A stretch of 64,000 bases of DNA from Draconibacterium orientale (GCF_000626635.1 NZ_CP007451.1:3764501-3828500); one strand, 5' to 3'; positions 17,053 through 26,724 are shown, counted from the stretch's first letter. Notes: generated by a model not told the origin, from the sequence alone. Made by a program: numbers and translations.

Positions 17053-18984
17053 ATGCTCAACGAATCCAGGGAATTACAACGCCTGCACGAAGGTTTCAGG
17101 TTCTTTTCTTACCTCTTACTGTTTCTGACTTTATACATTGACCAGTTGGTATGGTTCAGGGAACAGGGACTTTACATTCCTGAATTTTCTATGGTGTTGG
17201 AAAAGATTCTTAAAATAGAATTTCTTTCCAATACCCTTTGGGCAAAGACAGTTTGCATAGCTTTTCTGGCTATTACCTGTATTGGAACCAAAGCAAAAAA
17301 AGACAGGGACCTGAAAGTTTCTGCCATCGTTTTGCAGGTACTTACTGGCTTGCTGATGTATTGGGGAAGTCTGTTGATTATTGTTACAGTTCCCTTGGGC
17401 TACCTACTGTTGTCCTTCTTTGGATTTGTACTGCTGAATATTGGCTTTGACAATATCTCCAAGCTGATCAATGTGAACCTGATGAAAGACCGGTTTAACC
17501 TCGAAAATGAAAGCTTTCCCCAGGAACAAGGCTATGAAGAAAATGAGTATTCCATAAATCTTGAAACGGTTTATCAATACCGGAACAAACAGCACGAAGG
17601 CTGGATTAATGTGATCAATCCATTTCGGGGAACCATTGTGATCGGTACTCCCGGTTCCGGTAAATCTTATTCCGTAGTCCTCCCTTTTATCAAACAACAC
17701 CTGGAAAAGGGATTCTGTATGTGTGTTTATGATTTTAAGTTTTCGGACTTATCAGGGGTGGCTTATAATCATTTTCTTAAAGCCCGGAAGAATAAGAACC
17801 TGCCCGAGCAAACCCGTTTTTATGTCATTAATTTTGATGATATCCGAAAATCTTATCGCTGTAATCCACTGGCACCGGAACTGATGGAAAGCCCCATTGA
17901 TGCTTTTGAATCTTCACGCACCGTGCTTTATAACCTGAACCGGGATTGGATTCGTAAGCAGGGAGAATTCTTCTCGGAATCAGCGGTAACCTTCTTTGCT
18001 GCAGTGATCTGGTTTCTGAAGAAGTACAAGAACGGGGAATATTGCACCCTGCCACATGCCATTGAATTGCTGCAATTGGAATACGACGATCTGTTTGAGG
18101 TGCTTTCGCAGGAAAAGGATGTGGTGAATATCATCAATCCTTTTATTAACGCACACAAGCGGGGAGCTAACGAACAACTGGAAGGACAGCTGGGAAGTTT
18201 GAAAATTGCGATCTCCAAAATTATTAGTAAAGAAATCTACTGGATTTGCTCGGGTAATGATTTTTCGCTGGATATTAATAATCCTGAGCGACCGAAGGTT
18301 GTTTGTCTGGCAAACAACCCTCTTCGCATTGAAATGTATGGGGCTGTACTCTCTCTCTTTATCACCAGAATGTTGAAAGTGATCAATCGAAAAGACCAAC
18401 AAAAGACCTCACTGATATTTGATGAACTCCCAACCATTTATTTTCGTGGGCTGGACACGCTGATTGCAACTGCCCGGAGCAATAAAATTTCTACGCTGCT
18501 GGGTATTCAAACCATCGATCAGCTGATTCGGGATTACGGAAAAGAGCAGGCAAATGCAATATTAACCAACATCGGAAATGCATTTGCCGGTCAGTCGGTA
18601 GGAGAGACAGCCCGGTTTATTCAGAGCCGTATGGGAAAAATATTGCAGGAACGCCAGTCCATAAATATCAACCGGAATACCCAGTCATCAACTTTCTCAA
18701 CTCAAATGGACTTTTTGGTGCCGGAAGGAAAAATTGCCACTCTGCCGCAAGGATATATGGTGGGGCAGGTGGCCGACAATTTTGGGCAGCAGGTTGGTCA
18801 GCGCAATTTTAACTGCCTGATTGATGTGGATACAGACCAAATTGAAAAGGAAGAACGGAATTATAAGGAGATCCCCGAAGTATATAAAATCGATGACCTG
18901 CAGGCACTCCTAGAAAACAACCGTACCCGGATCTGTAATGATATCAGGAAAATCCTTTTGGAAATCAGTAAGGACTCAAAATAG
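17053..18984 (+). CDS. Type IV coupling protein (VirD4/TraG family, MobC-type)
   Basis: A 643-aa coupling protein that brings the relaxase-DNA complex to the transfer channel. N-terminal membrane anchor of about four helices (to residue ~140), then Walker A VIGTPGSGKSYSVVLPF near residue 200 and Walker B TSLIFDELPTIYFRG, followed by ATARSNKISTLLGIQTIDQL, typical for VirD4 proteins. In Bacteroidota elements this gene is often called mobC or traG-like. It lies between traN and the mobilization genes, as expected. Intact. Confidence 0.9.
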   Translation: MLNESRELQRLHEGFRFFSYLLLFLTLYIDQLVWFREQGLYIPEFSMVLEKILKIEFLSNTLWAKTVCIAFLAITCIGTKAKKDRDLKVSAIVLQVLTGLLMYWGSLLIIVTVPLGYLLLSFFGFVLLNIGFDNISKLINVNLMKDRFNLENESFPQEQGYEENEYSINLETVYQYRNKQHEGWINVINPFRGTIVIGTPGSGKSYSVVLPFIKQHLEKGFCMCVYDFKFSDLSGVAYNHFLKARKNKNLPEQTRFYVINFDDIRKSYRCNPLAPELMESPIDAFESSRTVLYNLNRDWIRKQGEFFSESAVTFFAAVIWFLKKYKNGEYCTLPHAIELLQLEYDDLFEVLSQEKDVVNIINPFINAHKRGANEQLEGQLGSLKIAISKIISKEIYWICSGNDFSLDINNPERPKVVCLANNPLRIEMYGAVLSLFITRMLKVINRKDQQKTSLIFDELPTIYFRGLDTLIATARSNKISTLLGIQTIDQLIRDYGKEQANAILTNIGNAFAGQSVGETARFIQSRMGKILQERQSININRNTQSSTFSTQMDFLVPEGKIATLPQGYMVGQVADNFGQQVGQRNFNCLIDVDTDQIEKEERNYKEIPEVYKIDDLQALLENNRTRICNDIRKILLEISKDSK

Positions 18985-19020
18985 TCACCAGTAATTATTC
19001 ACCTATTAAAATTAATAAGT

Positions 19021-19701
19021 ATGGAACAAAGTACAAGAATTAAAAAAGAAGAGATCCCTTTTGACAAACTGGAAAAAGTGGGCGTAGACAAGGAATTTGT
19101 AAACCGCATGGAACCACAGGAACTGAATGCTTTTTTGAATGGCTACCGTTCAGATAAACTGTATACGGTAAATGCTAAGATCAATGACCAGGAATTTCGG
19201 ATTCCGGCTAAACTACGACTTCAGAAAGGGGAAGATGGTGCAGTTAATGTAAAAGTGCATCCCATTCAGCGCCTGAATATCCCTGAAAAATTTATGGGAC
19301 ACAAGTTTACAGAGGAAGAACGCAATGCGCTGCTCAAGGAAAAGAACCTGGGAAAAACCATTGAACTAAAAGGAATTGATGGGAAAAAGGACAGTTATTA
19401 CCTGGCCATCGATCCTAAAACCAATGAGTTGATTCCGCTACGTGCCAGCAATATTAAAGTACCAGGGAAAATAAAAGGAGCTACTTTGTCGGAAGAGCAA
19501 AAGCAAAAACTAGCCGCCGGTAAAAAAGTATTTCTGGATAAAATGACCGGCCGGAACGGACAAAAATTTGGTGCTACTCTTCAGGTGGATGCAGCCAACC
19601 GAAGTATCAACTTTTCTGGTTTTAAACAGGAGAAAAAACTGACAGAAGAACAAAACGAAAAACAGACAAAAACAAAAGGGGCTAAACAAAAAGTTGGTTA
19701 G
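19021..19701 (+). CDS. DUF3945/DUF4099-type ICE protein
   Basis: A 226-aa basic protein. It holds IPFDKLEKVGVDKEFVNRME near its start (DUF4099-like) and repeated motifs: FRIPAKLRLQKGEDG, HKFTEEERNALLKEKNLGKT and ATLSEEQKQKLAAGKKVFLD, as in DUF3945. Such proteins are regular passengers of Bacteroidota conjugative elements next to the mobilization genes; their function is not known, and DNA binding during transfer is only a guess. The C-terminus ends in a Lys/Gln-rich tail. Confidence 0.75.
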   Translation: MEQSTRIKKEEIPFDKLEKVGVDKEFVNRMEPQELNAFLNGYRSDKLYTVNAKINDQEFRIPAKLRLQKGEDGAVNVKVHPIQRLNIPEKFMGHKFTEEERNALLKEKNLGKTIELKGIDGKKDSYYLAIDPKTNELIPLRASNIKVPGKIKGATLSEEQKQKLAAGKKVFLDKMTGRNGQKFGATLQVDAANRSINFSGFKQEKKLTEEQNEKQTKTKGAKQKVG

Positions 19702-19797
19702 CCTTAATCCGGTTGATTTGAACTTTGAAAGGGGAACAGGAAAACTGTTTCTCTTTCTTCTTGCAAGCCCGAAGTCCTTGCTATAGCTGGTGGGGGA

Positions 19798-19900
19798 GGG
19801 GTTGGCAAGATGTGATTTTGTTTCACAAAATCGCTTGTGCCTGTCCGGCAGGGACTTTTAATCTGGCGATTAAAAGCTTGATTAATTCTGCGAATTAAAG
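19798..19900 (+). other. Candidate oriT: three hairpins upstream of the mobilization genes
   Basis: The 225 bases before the RHH mobilization gene hold three close perfect stem-loops: GATTTTGT-TTC-ACAAAATC (19814-19832), CTTTTAATC-TGGC-GATTAAAAG (19855-19876) and TTAATTC-TGC-GAATTAA (19882-19898). The first is extended by GGCAAG and CTTGTGCC at its base. Just before them is a G-rich patch (GGTGGGGGAGGGG, 19790-19802). Inverted repeats directly upstream of a relaxosome gene are the usual place of an oriT. The nick site cannot be named from sequence. Confidence 0.5.
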
Positions 19901-19926
19901 TCTTAACAGTTAAAATTTAAGATAAC

Positions 19927-20304
19927 ATGTCACGATACAGAAATCCGAGAGTAAAAAAAACAGAAGCTGTTCGTGTTCGTTTTACTCCCCTGGAAAAGAA
20001 ATTACTCCGCGATCGTTGTAAAAAAGAAGGCTATAAAAATCTGAGTAACTTTTTTCGGGCCAAAGTTATGCGTCATCGTGAAATTAAAAAGATAGAAGTC
20101 TCCTCTGAATTTACCTCCCTGATCAAAAGACTGGATTTTAACCTGAATAAAATTGGTGTGAACCTTAACCAGGTAGCCAAACAGATTAATTCGAAAAAGA
20201 ACAATGAGCTCACAGCTACCGACCGGCATACACTAGACAAGGTGCAGCAAGAACTAAAGCAGTGTTTTTCTTCCCTTCAGAAATACATGGATATAATCCG
20301 GTAA
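19927..20304 (+). CDS. Relaxosome accessory protein (ribbon-helix-helix, MobA/MobC type)
   Basis: A 125-aa basic protein: VRVRFTPLEKKLLRDRCKKE, then NLSNFFRAKVMRHREIKK gives a ribbon-helix-helix DNA-binding part, followed by RLDFNLNKIGVNLNQVAKQI, the region shared by bacterial mobilization proteins of the MobC/MbeC type. It binds oriT and helps the relaxase nick. It sits between the hairpin region and the relaxase gene (22 bases apart), which supports this role. Confidence 0.85.
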   Translation: MSRYRNPRVKKTEAVRVRFTPLEKKLLRDRCKKEGYKNLSNFFRAKVMRHREIKKIEVSSEFTSLIKRLDFNLNKIGVNLNQVAKQINSKKNNELTATDRHTLDKVQQELKQCFSSLQKYMDIIR

Positions 20305-20326
20305 AATCATCTTTAACTTTTCGCCT

Positions 20327-21265
20327 ATGGTAATTGTGATGCATAAGAGTGCTTATACCGAGAACGTGATGATGTATAATGAAAAGAAGGTAAACGAAGG
20401 AGTTGCCACGTTCTTTCATTTTAAAAATACCAAGTCGGCTAATCCGTTTAACTACGATGAAAAACACCGGGTAAAAATCTTGCTGGACATTGAAGACGAA
20501 AATCCCCGTGCCTGGCATAAGTGTTTTCATGTATCGTTCAATCCATCCAACGAAGATTATAAAATCATGAACGATGGCACCATAAAACAGGAAATAGATA
20601 ATATGATGGAGCACATGGGCTATGGACATCAACCTTATTTTGTGTACCGTCACGAAGATTTAGAACGTGTTCACTTTCATGTGGTATCAACGCGCATTGA
20701 TTGTATTACACATCAAAAGATCAAGGACAATTTTGAGCGGCTGAAGATGCAACGCTTTTTACATCAACTGGAAGAGAAATATAATCTGCCGCTGAAAGAA
20801 AAGCCTCAGGAGATTAACTTTCGTTTCTCGGTACGCAGCAGAAACATTAAAGAGAACCTGGAAAACTTGTTTAAACACCTGAATGAAAAGGATGAACTCA
20901 CTACTAAAGATTTGTATGATCAGGCTTTGTTATCTTTTAAGGTAGAGGTTCAAAAATCAGGAAGAGGCCATATTGTTGTGGTTCTGGGCGACGATGGAAA
21001 ACCGGCTCGCTATCCGATTCGCTTATCGAAGTTTAAAAATAAACCGAAGTTTTATTCCAAAGAAAACAGGTTGGCCGAACAAAAAACGGTTGAAAAACAA
21101 CAATTACAACAACAGAAGAAGCCAGACATCTCAGAAGTTGATTTAAGATCAGTTGGAGTAGTGGCCAGAGATCTGAACCGCTTGGTGGAACGCAGTAAAT
21201 GGCATAAAGAAAATCCGAAGACAAAATATAAAACCCGAAAAAAGAAACGAGGAAAACGCTTCTGA
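20327..21265 (+). CDS. Relaxase (MobP-type mobilization nuclease)
   Basis: A 312-aa relaxase of the VirD2/MobA-like family. Motifs: Tyr residues near the N-terminus (HKSAYTENVMMYNEKKV, the presumed nicking Tyr region), KCFHVSFNPSNED, then the metal-binding His motif HEDLERVHFHVVSTRID. The C-terminal third is basic and rich in Gln and Lys. It nicks oriT, stays bound to the 5' end and is pumped by the coupling protein. The His motif is complete. It lies at the end of the transfer region. Confidence 0.88.
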   Translation: MVIVMHKSAYTENVMMYNEKKVNEGVATFFHFKNTKSANPFNYDEKHRVKILLDIEDENPRAWHKCFHVSFNPSNEDYKIMNDGTIKQEIDNMMEHMGYGHQPYFVYRHEDLERVHFHVVSTRIDCITHQKIKDNFERLKMQRFLHQLEEKYNLPLKEKPQEINFRFSVRSRNIKENLENLFKHLNEKDELTTKDLYDQALLSFKVEVQKSGRGHIVVVLGDDGKPARYPIRLSKFKNKPKFYSKENRLAEQKTVEKQQLQQQKKPDISEVDLRSVGVVARDLNRLVERSKWHKENPKTKYKTRKKKRGKRF

Positions 21266-21347
21266 CTGAAATTTCGGGATGCCCGAAGGCTATTCTCGAT
21301 TTTTTAAATAAGAACTACTGAATATAAAAGATTAAAAACCACAGATT

Positions 21348-21731
21348 ATGTTGTCAGATTTTTTTAGAATTAACTTACCTTACGGTATTGCAAAAAACAA
21401 AAACAACGAGTGGATGGCCTTTAACCGGGAATATTTGCCACTAGGTTTTAATAGTGAGGATATTAAAGGACTTCCGGGATTAAGCTATCTTGATCTTCCT
21501 GTTTATACCGGATATGAAAATGTGCCGGATCATTTACTGTTGGAATTAGCAGACGAAGACCATGCTGTTCAGCGCGATAAAAATGGGGAAATAATCCGCT
21601 TGTTTCTGTATGACGATGGAACGAATCCGGTTAACCATTCGGAGCGAAGAGAGGATCTATGGCAAAAGTATTTTTGTAAGCTGCAACGGCTTTCGGAATT
21701 AAAACGAAATAGTATCTGGAAATATATGTAA
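21348..21731 (+). CDS. Hypothetical ICE protein (127 aa)
   Basis: Not recognised. A soluble acidic protein of 127 aa with NEWMAFNREYLPLGFNSEDI near its start and a conserved-looking IIRLFLYDDGTNPVNHSERR in the second half. Similar small proteins, with the same phrase about keeping local element style (WMAFNREYLPLG), occur behind relaxase genes in Bacteroidota elements, as far as I remember. Its position, 83 bases downstream of the relaxase, suggests co-transcription with the following small gene. Confidence 0.6.
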   Translation: MLSDFFRINLPYGIAKNKNNEWMAFNREYLPLGFNSEDIKGLPGLSYLDLPVYTGYENVPDHLLLELADEDHAVQRDKNGEIIRLFLYDDGTNPVNHSERREDLWQKYFCKLQRLSELKRNSIWKYM

Positions 21732-21763
21732 TGAATAGATGATAGATTAATAAGTACTAACAA

Positions 21764-21985
21764 ATGAAAGAAATAGAAATTAAGGACAAACAAAAATACC
21801 TGGATGAGAATTACATTTTTGAGGATATCCCTGAGGTGTCAGACAGAAAAAGGTGTCTTCATTGCGGAGAGATAATAGTAGTAGGGAACTATAAAGTATA
21901 TGCAAACGAGCAGGGGGATGAATATATTTATTGTCCGAATGCTCCCGAATGCGATGGTACTATCATTGACTGGATGGATGTTTAA
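21764..21985 (+). CDS. Small zinc-ribbon-like protein (73 aa)
   Basis: A 73-aa protein with four cysteines in two pairs: RCLHCGEI and, 25 residues later, YCPNAPECDG. This is a zinc-ribbon-like arrangement. The N-terminus is charged (KEIEIKDKQKYLDENYIFED). Function unknown. It is the last gene before a strong terminator hairpin, which closes the transfer region. Confidence 0.65.
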   Translation: MKEIEIKDKQKYLDENYIFEDIPEVSDRKRCLHCGEIIVVGNYKVYANEQGDEYIYCPNAPECDGTIIDWMDV

Positions 21986-21998
21986 GTATAAATTAAAA

Positions 21999-22020
21999 AG
22001 AGCCATTCAATAATGGCTCT
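21999..22020 (+). terminator. Intrinsic terminator after transfer region
   Basis: Perfect 9-bp stem AGAGCCATT-CAAT-AATGGCTCT with an A-run before it and TTT after it, 14 bases past the stop codon of the zinc-ribbon gene. The A-run and T-run allow function in both directions. Confidence 0.75.
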
Positions 22021-22737
22021 TTCAATGTTAACCCCCAAACACACAGATGATCAGACCGATCATCTATTGTAAATATAATTATTTTAAGATTAAGTGTGGT
22101 TATTAATACGATCTGAAAAATCTATCGATTGACATTTTCGATTTGAATCACGCTTTTTTTAGATTTTTGCTGGCCAATTACATAGCTGGGGAAGCCTAAG
22201 ATCAGTGAGTTATAAGGTTGGTAAGATTGCTGGCTTTCGGAAACCCGCTTGCAGTAAGGCTTAGGCCTATTGAGGAGATAAACTACACACAAGTAATTGA
22301 ACTAGTGTTGTTTTATCTTTTTATATTGTTAACTTTAGGCTTCGAATAAAAACCATAATGCATTGATCACGCACCCGAATATAAGATTTACAGAAAAAGT
22401 ACGGTTATACCCTCAAAACGGACGGATAACCCAACCTCATAATAAAGTAATAAATCGAAAGATTGGATTACATATTTTAGCTACAAGTGAAAAACAAGAA
22501 ACCGAACATGGTAACCTGAATATAATATTAGAAAAAGAGGATTAATAATATTGAATCGTTAATTAACGGTTGGCGCAAGAAAAGATTGGTTTTGCACTCC
22601 CGTTTCTACGATTCGAGATGGTTAGGGAGGCCAAACTTGTTGCAAACATATTAAATCGTATATGCTGACCTACAAAATTCAAATTACAGAAGAGTGAAAT
22701 TCCCTAGTTTAATTAGCTATAAAATAAAATTTTGAGT
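22021..22737. other. Non-coding stretch between transfer region and Qat operon
   Basis: About 715 bases without a gene I trust. An open frame of 60 codons (22363-22545) has no recognisable start region or protein character. GCCTAAG (22194-22200) pairs with CTTAGGC (22260-22266) around a 59-base loop that is richer in GC than its surroundings, so a small structured RNA or regulatory leader is possible. The remainder probably contains the promoter of the qat operon. Confidence 0.5.
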
Positions 22738-24549
22738 ATGTGGAAAGATAGCGAAACAAATGTAGATTTACTTGACTTTGATTACCTTATTGGTATTACT
22801 AAAGACATAATTATAAATGATGAACTGTCGCCTTCTAGTATTGGTGTCTATGGCGATTGGGGAAGTGGAAAATCAAGCTTAATTGAGATGACATTAAGCG
22901 AACTATCAAAAAATGAAGATTACCTATGTCTCAAATTCAACGGTTGGTTATTTGAAGGGTATGAAGATGCCAAAACAGCCTTAATTGGTACTATATTGGA
23001 TGAAATCAATGGCAAAAAAACACCCGCAGGCAAAGCGAAAGATGTAATTCAGAGATTATACAAAAACATAGATTTTTTTAAGTTGGCAAGCAAAGGGGCT
23101 AAGTATGGTCTTGATTTTCTATTAACAGGTGGAATGGGTACTGTCGCCGATATCACAATACAAAGTATAATTTCAAGAGTTAAAGATAAAGCATCCGATA
23201 TATCAGAAGGTGATATTAAAGGTGTACTAAGCAAAACATTAAAAAGCGATGAAATACGAAAGAGTTTAAAATCTTTTCATCAAGATTTCGCTGAATTGCT
23301 AAAAGAAACGAAAATCAAACGCTTAGTAATCTTCATTGATGAATTAGATCGATGCAATCCAGACACAATTCTAGCCACTTTTGAAGCCATTCGTCTATTC
23401 TTATTTGCCGAAGGTACTTCCTTTATTATTGGAGCGGATGAACGACAGGTAATGTATGCAGTTCGTAAAAAATTTCCAGAAACGAAAGGTAATAAGATTG
23501 ACATTGGAAAAGAATATTTAGAAAAGATTATTCAATATCCTGTGAAGATACCACAACTTGGTATTAAAGAAGTACAGTTTTATATCATGTGTCTTCTTTT
23601 AAAATATGAACTAAAAGAGAAACATCTTCCGATTCTAGAATTTATTCAAAAGGAAAGACAGAAAGATTTTTTAAACTTTTCAATGTCGTTCAGCTTAATT
23701 GAAGGCAAGTTTCCTCGAGAAGAAGAAAAATTGAAAGAAGTAATTTCTTTAGCCAATCAATTATCTGCAGTCCTTTCTAAAGGCCTAAATGGTAATCCGA
23801 GGCATTGTAAACGGTTTTTAAACTCCCTTTCAATGCGTATTACAATGGCGAAAATAAAAGGAATTGATTTAGATAAGAAGGTACTTTCAAAACTTATGCT
23901 ATTAGAATATTTCAAAGACAATGTATTTAAGGAGCTTGGTGAAATGCAATCAAATGAAAAGGGCTTTCCAGAAGAAATTAAACTCATTGAAGATGATAAA
24001 TGGGAAACAATCGAAAAGCTAAAACTTTGGAAAGATGATGATTGGTTTACAAATTGGATAAAAGTCGAACCAAAACTAGGGGAAACCAATTTGCAGCCAT
24101 ATTTCTATTTTTCGAGAGAGAGCCTTCAATTAAGAAGTTCATCCGAGATTCAACAACTCAGCACTGAAGCTGAAAATATTTTAACTGGACTATTATCAGG
24201 GAGTGATTCTTCAAGAACCGAGGCTCTAAAAAAAGCAAACTTGATAAGTGATTTTGAGGCTGCCCAAGTTTTAAAGGCAATTATTTCTGAAATTGAAATA
24301 GCATCAGAAATTTCTGCTGATTTATTTAGGTCATTTATTTCTTGGGGTGGTAGTCGGGTCGAAAATTATACCGAAACTATTGTGTGTTTAAATGCAATAC
24401 CAAGTATTAATATTAAAGCTTCGTTTATTCCTCGAATAAAAGAGTTTGCTTCAGCTTCAAAAAAAACCGTTGAGATTGATGAACTCCTTGAAAAATGGCA
24501 AAAAGATAATCCAAGACTAAAAAGTGCTATTGGAAACGAATTAAACTAA
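22738..24549 (+). CDS. qatA: QatA, KAP-family P-loop NTPase of Qat defence system
   Basis: A 603-aa KAP NTPase. Walker A is GVYGDWGSGKSSLIEM near residue 40; FNGWLFEGYEDAKTALIG is the KAP marker; Walker B is RLVIFIDELDRCNPD, followed by FIIGADERQVMYAVR and NGNPRHCKRFLNSL (sensor/arginine region). With the next three genes it forms the order qatA-qatB-qatC-qatD known from the Qat anti-phage system. I start it at ATG 22738 (MWKDSETNVDLLDFDYL); a TTG six bases before is an alternative. The gene is AT-rich compared with the tra genes, as if acquired separately. Confidence 0.9.
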   Translation: MWKDSETNVDLLDFDYLIGITKDIIINDELSPSSIGVYGDWGSGKSSLIEMTLSELSKNEDYLCLKFNGWLFEGYEDAKTALIGTILDEINGKKTPAGKAKDVIQRLYKNIDFFKLASKGAKYGLDFLLTGGMGTVADITIQSIISRVKDKASDISEGDIKGVLSKTLKSDEIRKSLKSFHQDFAELLKETKIKRLVIFIDELDRCNPDTILATFEAIRLFLFAEGTSFIIGADERQVMYAVRKKFPETKGNKIDIGKEYLEKIIQYPVKIPQLGIKEVQFYIMCLLLKYELKEKHLPILEFIQKERQKDFLNFSMSFSLIEGKFPREEEKLKEVISLANQLSAVLSKGLNGNPRHCKRFLNSLSMRITMAKIKGIDLDKKVLSKLMLLEYFKDNVFKELGEMQSNEKGFPEEIKLIEDDKWETIEKLKLWKDDDWFTNWIKVEPKLGETNLQPYFYFSRESLQLRSSSEIQQLSTEAENILTGLLSGSDSSRTEALKKANLISDFEAAQVLKAIISEIEIASEISADLFRSFISWGGSRVENYTETIVCLNAIPSINIKASFIPRIKEFASASKKTVEIDELLEKWQKDNPRLKSAIGNELN

Positions 24550-24553
24550 AAAT

Positions 24554-25429
24554 ATGGGAACTTCTAGCATCTACACCGGGCCTTCCGGAAATCCATTATT
24601 ACCCGATGATTTTGATGACAATCAAAATTCCGAATCACAACATGATGGTAATTCTCCAGATCAAGAGAACAGCAATGCAGATGGAGAATCTACTAATGAT
24701 AATCAAAACAATAATAACGATGAAAATCGTGGTGGAGATCAGGAAGCAAATAGTAGTGAAAGCAACTGGAGCAATGCTAAAAATTTTATGTCAAGGTATG
24801 CATCAGGTGCATCTATAAACTACAAAAGAGCTGTTTCAAGTTATGTAAAAGCTCATGGAGGTTCAAAAAGTGCAGCAAAATCTGCATCAAGTGGTATTCG
24901 TTCGACTTCAGGATTTGGGCAATTTTTAAGTACTAGTTCGACGCAAGGAATTAGAGAAACATTATCTCAATATAATATTGAGTATGAAGGAAGAACCGCG
25001 AAAGAAATACTAACAGAAGTATTAAATCGTATCGCTCCAGTACCTGTAACAAAAGAGGATTCTGTTGCGAGGAAAGCTTTACTTCGATCGATGGAAGAAT
25101 TATATGAAAAACTGGATGATGAAAACAATGACATATCTACTTTAGAAAAGATTGATAAAGGACTTTTAAATGAAATGATTCCGATACAAGTAGAATCATA
25201 TATTTACGAACGAATTATTAATGACTTAGGTAGTCGTATTGAATCAAAATCAACCTCCCCAGCTGATGCAATAAGTAAGGAGAAAGAGCTAAAAGAATAT
25301 ATCAATTCAAAAGTAGAAACTACCTTAAATGGTAAAGATTTCTCACTAATTGATTTTAATAATACGATGAATAAAGAGGTAGAAAGTCTTTATGTACAAT
25401 GTTATAAGGTTATGGAGGATTTACTATGA
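24554..25429 (+). CDS. qatB: QatB, Qat defence system protein
   Basis: A 291-aa protein. The first ~75 residues are low-complexity, acidic and rich in Asn, Asp, Ser and Gln (for example DDNQNSESQHDGNSPDQENS). A Gly/Ser/Ala-rich region follows (GASINYKRAVSSYVKAHGGS, then KSAAKSASSGIRSTSGFGQF), and the C-terminal half is helical. No catalytic motif is visible, as is normal for QatB. Identity rests on its place 4 bases behind qatA and its 4-base overlap with qatC. In the known system all four genes are needed or contribute; QatB's job is not settled. Confidence 0.85.
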   Translation: MGTSSIYTGPSGNPLLPDDFDDNQNSESQHDGNSPDQENSNADGESTNDNQNNNNDENRGGDQEANSSESNWSNAKNFMSRYASGASINYKRAVSSYVKAHGGSKSAAKSASSGIRSTSGFGQFLSTSSTQGIRETLSQYNIEYEGRTAKEILTEVLNRIAPVPVTKEDSVARKALLRSMEELYEKLDDENNDISTLEKIDKGLLNEMIPIQVESYIYERIINDLGSRIESKSTSPADAISKEKELKEYINSKVETTLNGKDFSLIDFNNTMNKEVESLYVQCYKVMEDLL

Positions 25430-26724
25430 ATCAAATTATTTGCAAATTAAATGATGAAGATAATTTTACCGTTCAAGATTGCCTTTTTAATATTAATCTA
25501 AATGATAAAAAACAATATCATTGGACATTTTATCAAACAGTAAGAAGGCTGTCTCAGTTTCCAACCTTTTTTTCTGCGGAAGCACTTGATTTATTTTATA
25601 TTTCTTTGATGGTATACTATGCTGACCGAAAAGTTCTCAGAAAAGATACATTCGACTCGTGGACTCGAAGTTTTAAGATATACATGCCTGTTTTAGAACT
25701 TGATAAATGGAATAACCAAAAAGAATTGCTCGAACAAATGGTATCATTTCTGAGTGGTGATTTGTGGGAGTTTGAATTCAGAAAAAGAGAGCTAAATAAT
25801 AAAGAATTAAGAGTCAAAAAGTGGGCGCAAAAATCAAAGAAAAATTATAAACCCATAGCATTTTGTATGCTTTCAGGCGGATTGGATTCATTTATTGGTG
25901 CAATTGATTTATTAAGTAAAGAAAAAGACATCGCTTTTATTGGACATTATGGTGGAGGTAAAGGAGTTATTGAATATCAAAACAATGTCAAAACAATCCT
26001 AAGTGAGAAATTTTCTCTTGCCGACAAGCAATTCTTTAATTTTCACGCAGCACCTGTTGGTGGTATTGAAGATTCAACTAGAACACGCTCATTTATGTTC
26101 TTTACGCATGCAATAATTTTAGCTTCTGCTTTAAATGAACAAACTAAACTATATATTCCAGAGAATGGCCTAATTTCACTAAACATACCACTTACGAACA
26201 CTCGATTAGGAACTAGTAGCACTAGGACAACACATCCATATTATATGGGATTGTTACAAACCCTACTAAATAATTTAGAAATCAAAGTTGAATTAGAGAA
26301 TCCTTACCAATTCAAAACAAAAGGAGAGATGATAATTGAATGTAATGACTCTGCTTTTTTAAAAGAGAATATTACAAAAACAATGTCATGTTCCCACCCG
26401 GACCAAGCTCGCTATGATAAGGCAAAAGCTCCTATACACTGTGGTACTTGTTTGCCTTGTGTAATTCGTAGAGCAGCTATTGAGAAGGCTTATGGGAACG
26501 ATACTTCATCATATAAGAATGTGAATTTCAATCTAGGAAATAATGCTCTAATTGACCTTAGGTCCTACAAAATTGGAATTTTGGATTTTAAAAATTCTTC
26601 ATCTAAAGCAATATTTAGAATTCAAGAATCGGGTCCTATTTCATATAAGCAAAATGAGTTTGAAAAACTCTATGTACGTGGAATGAATGAACTAGTTCAG
26701 CTATTAGATAAATACGATGGATAG
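25426..26724 (+). CDS. qatC: QatC, QueC-like nucleotide-modifying enzyme
   Basis: A 432-aa protein with a PP-loop ATP pyrophosphatase motif, CMLSGGLDSFIGAIDLL, at residues ~147-163, and a C-terminal zinc-binding set HCGTCLPCVIRRAAIEKAYG preceded by SCSHPDQ. These are the hallmarks of QueC, which makes preQ0 in 7-deazaguanine synthesis. In Qat the QueC-like protein is thought to modify a protein or nucleotide; the substrate here is unknown. About 140 extra N-terminal residues are specific to the QatC type. Overlaps qatB by 4 and qatD by 8 bases. Confidence 0.9.
   Translation: MNQIICKLNDEDNFTVQDCLFNINLNDKKQYHWTFYQTVRRLSQFPTFFSAEALDLFYISLMVYYADRKVLRKDTFDSWTRSFKIYMPVLELDKWNNQKELLEQMVSFLSGDLWEFEFRKRELNNKELRVKKWAQKSKKNYKPIAFCMLSGGLDSFIGAIDLLSKEKDIAFIGHYGGGKGVIEYQNNVKTILSEKFSLADKQFFNFHAAPVGGIEDSTRTRSFMFFTHAIILASALNEQTKLYIPENGLISLNIPLTNTRLGTSSTRTTHPYYMGLLQTLLNNLEIKVELENPYQFKTKGEMIIECNDSAFLKENITKTMSCSHPDQARYDKAKAPIHCGTCLPCVIRRAAIEKAYGNDTSSYKNVNFNLGNNALIDLRSYKIGILDFKNSSSKAIFRIQESGPISYKQNEFEKLYVRGMNELVQLLDKYDG

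Noticed and set aside
22363-22545. Open frame of 60 codons on the + strand
   Set aside because: No ribosome site, no domain, and it lies in AT-rich non-coding sequence; could not be supported as a gene.
22021-22737. Retron-type RNA before the Qat operon
   Set aside because: A short inverted repeat is present, but no reverse transcriptase gene exists anywhere in the window.
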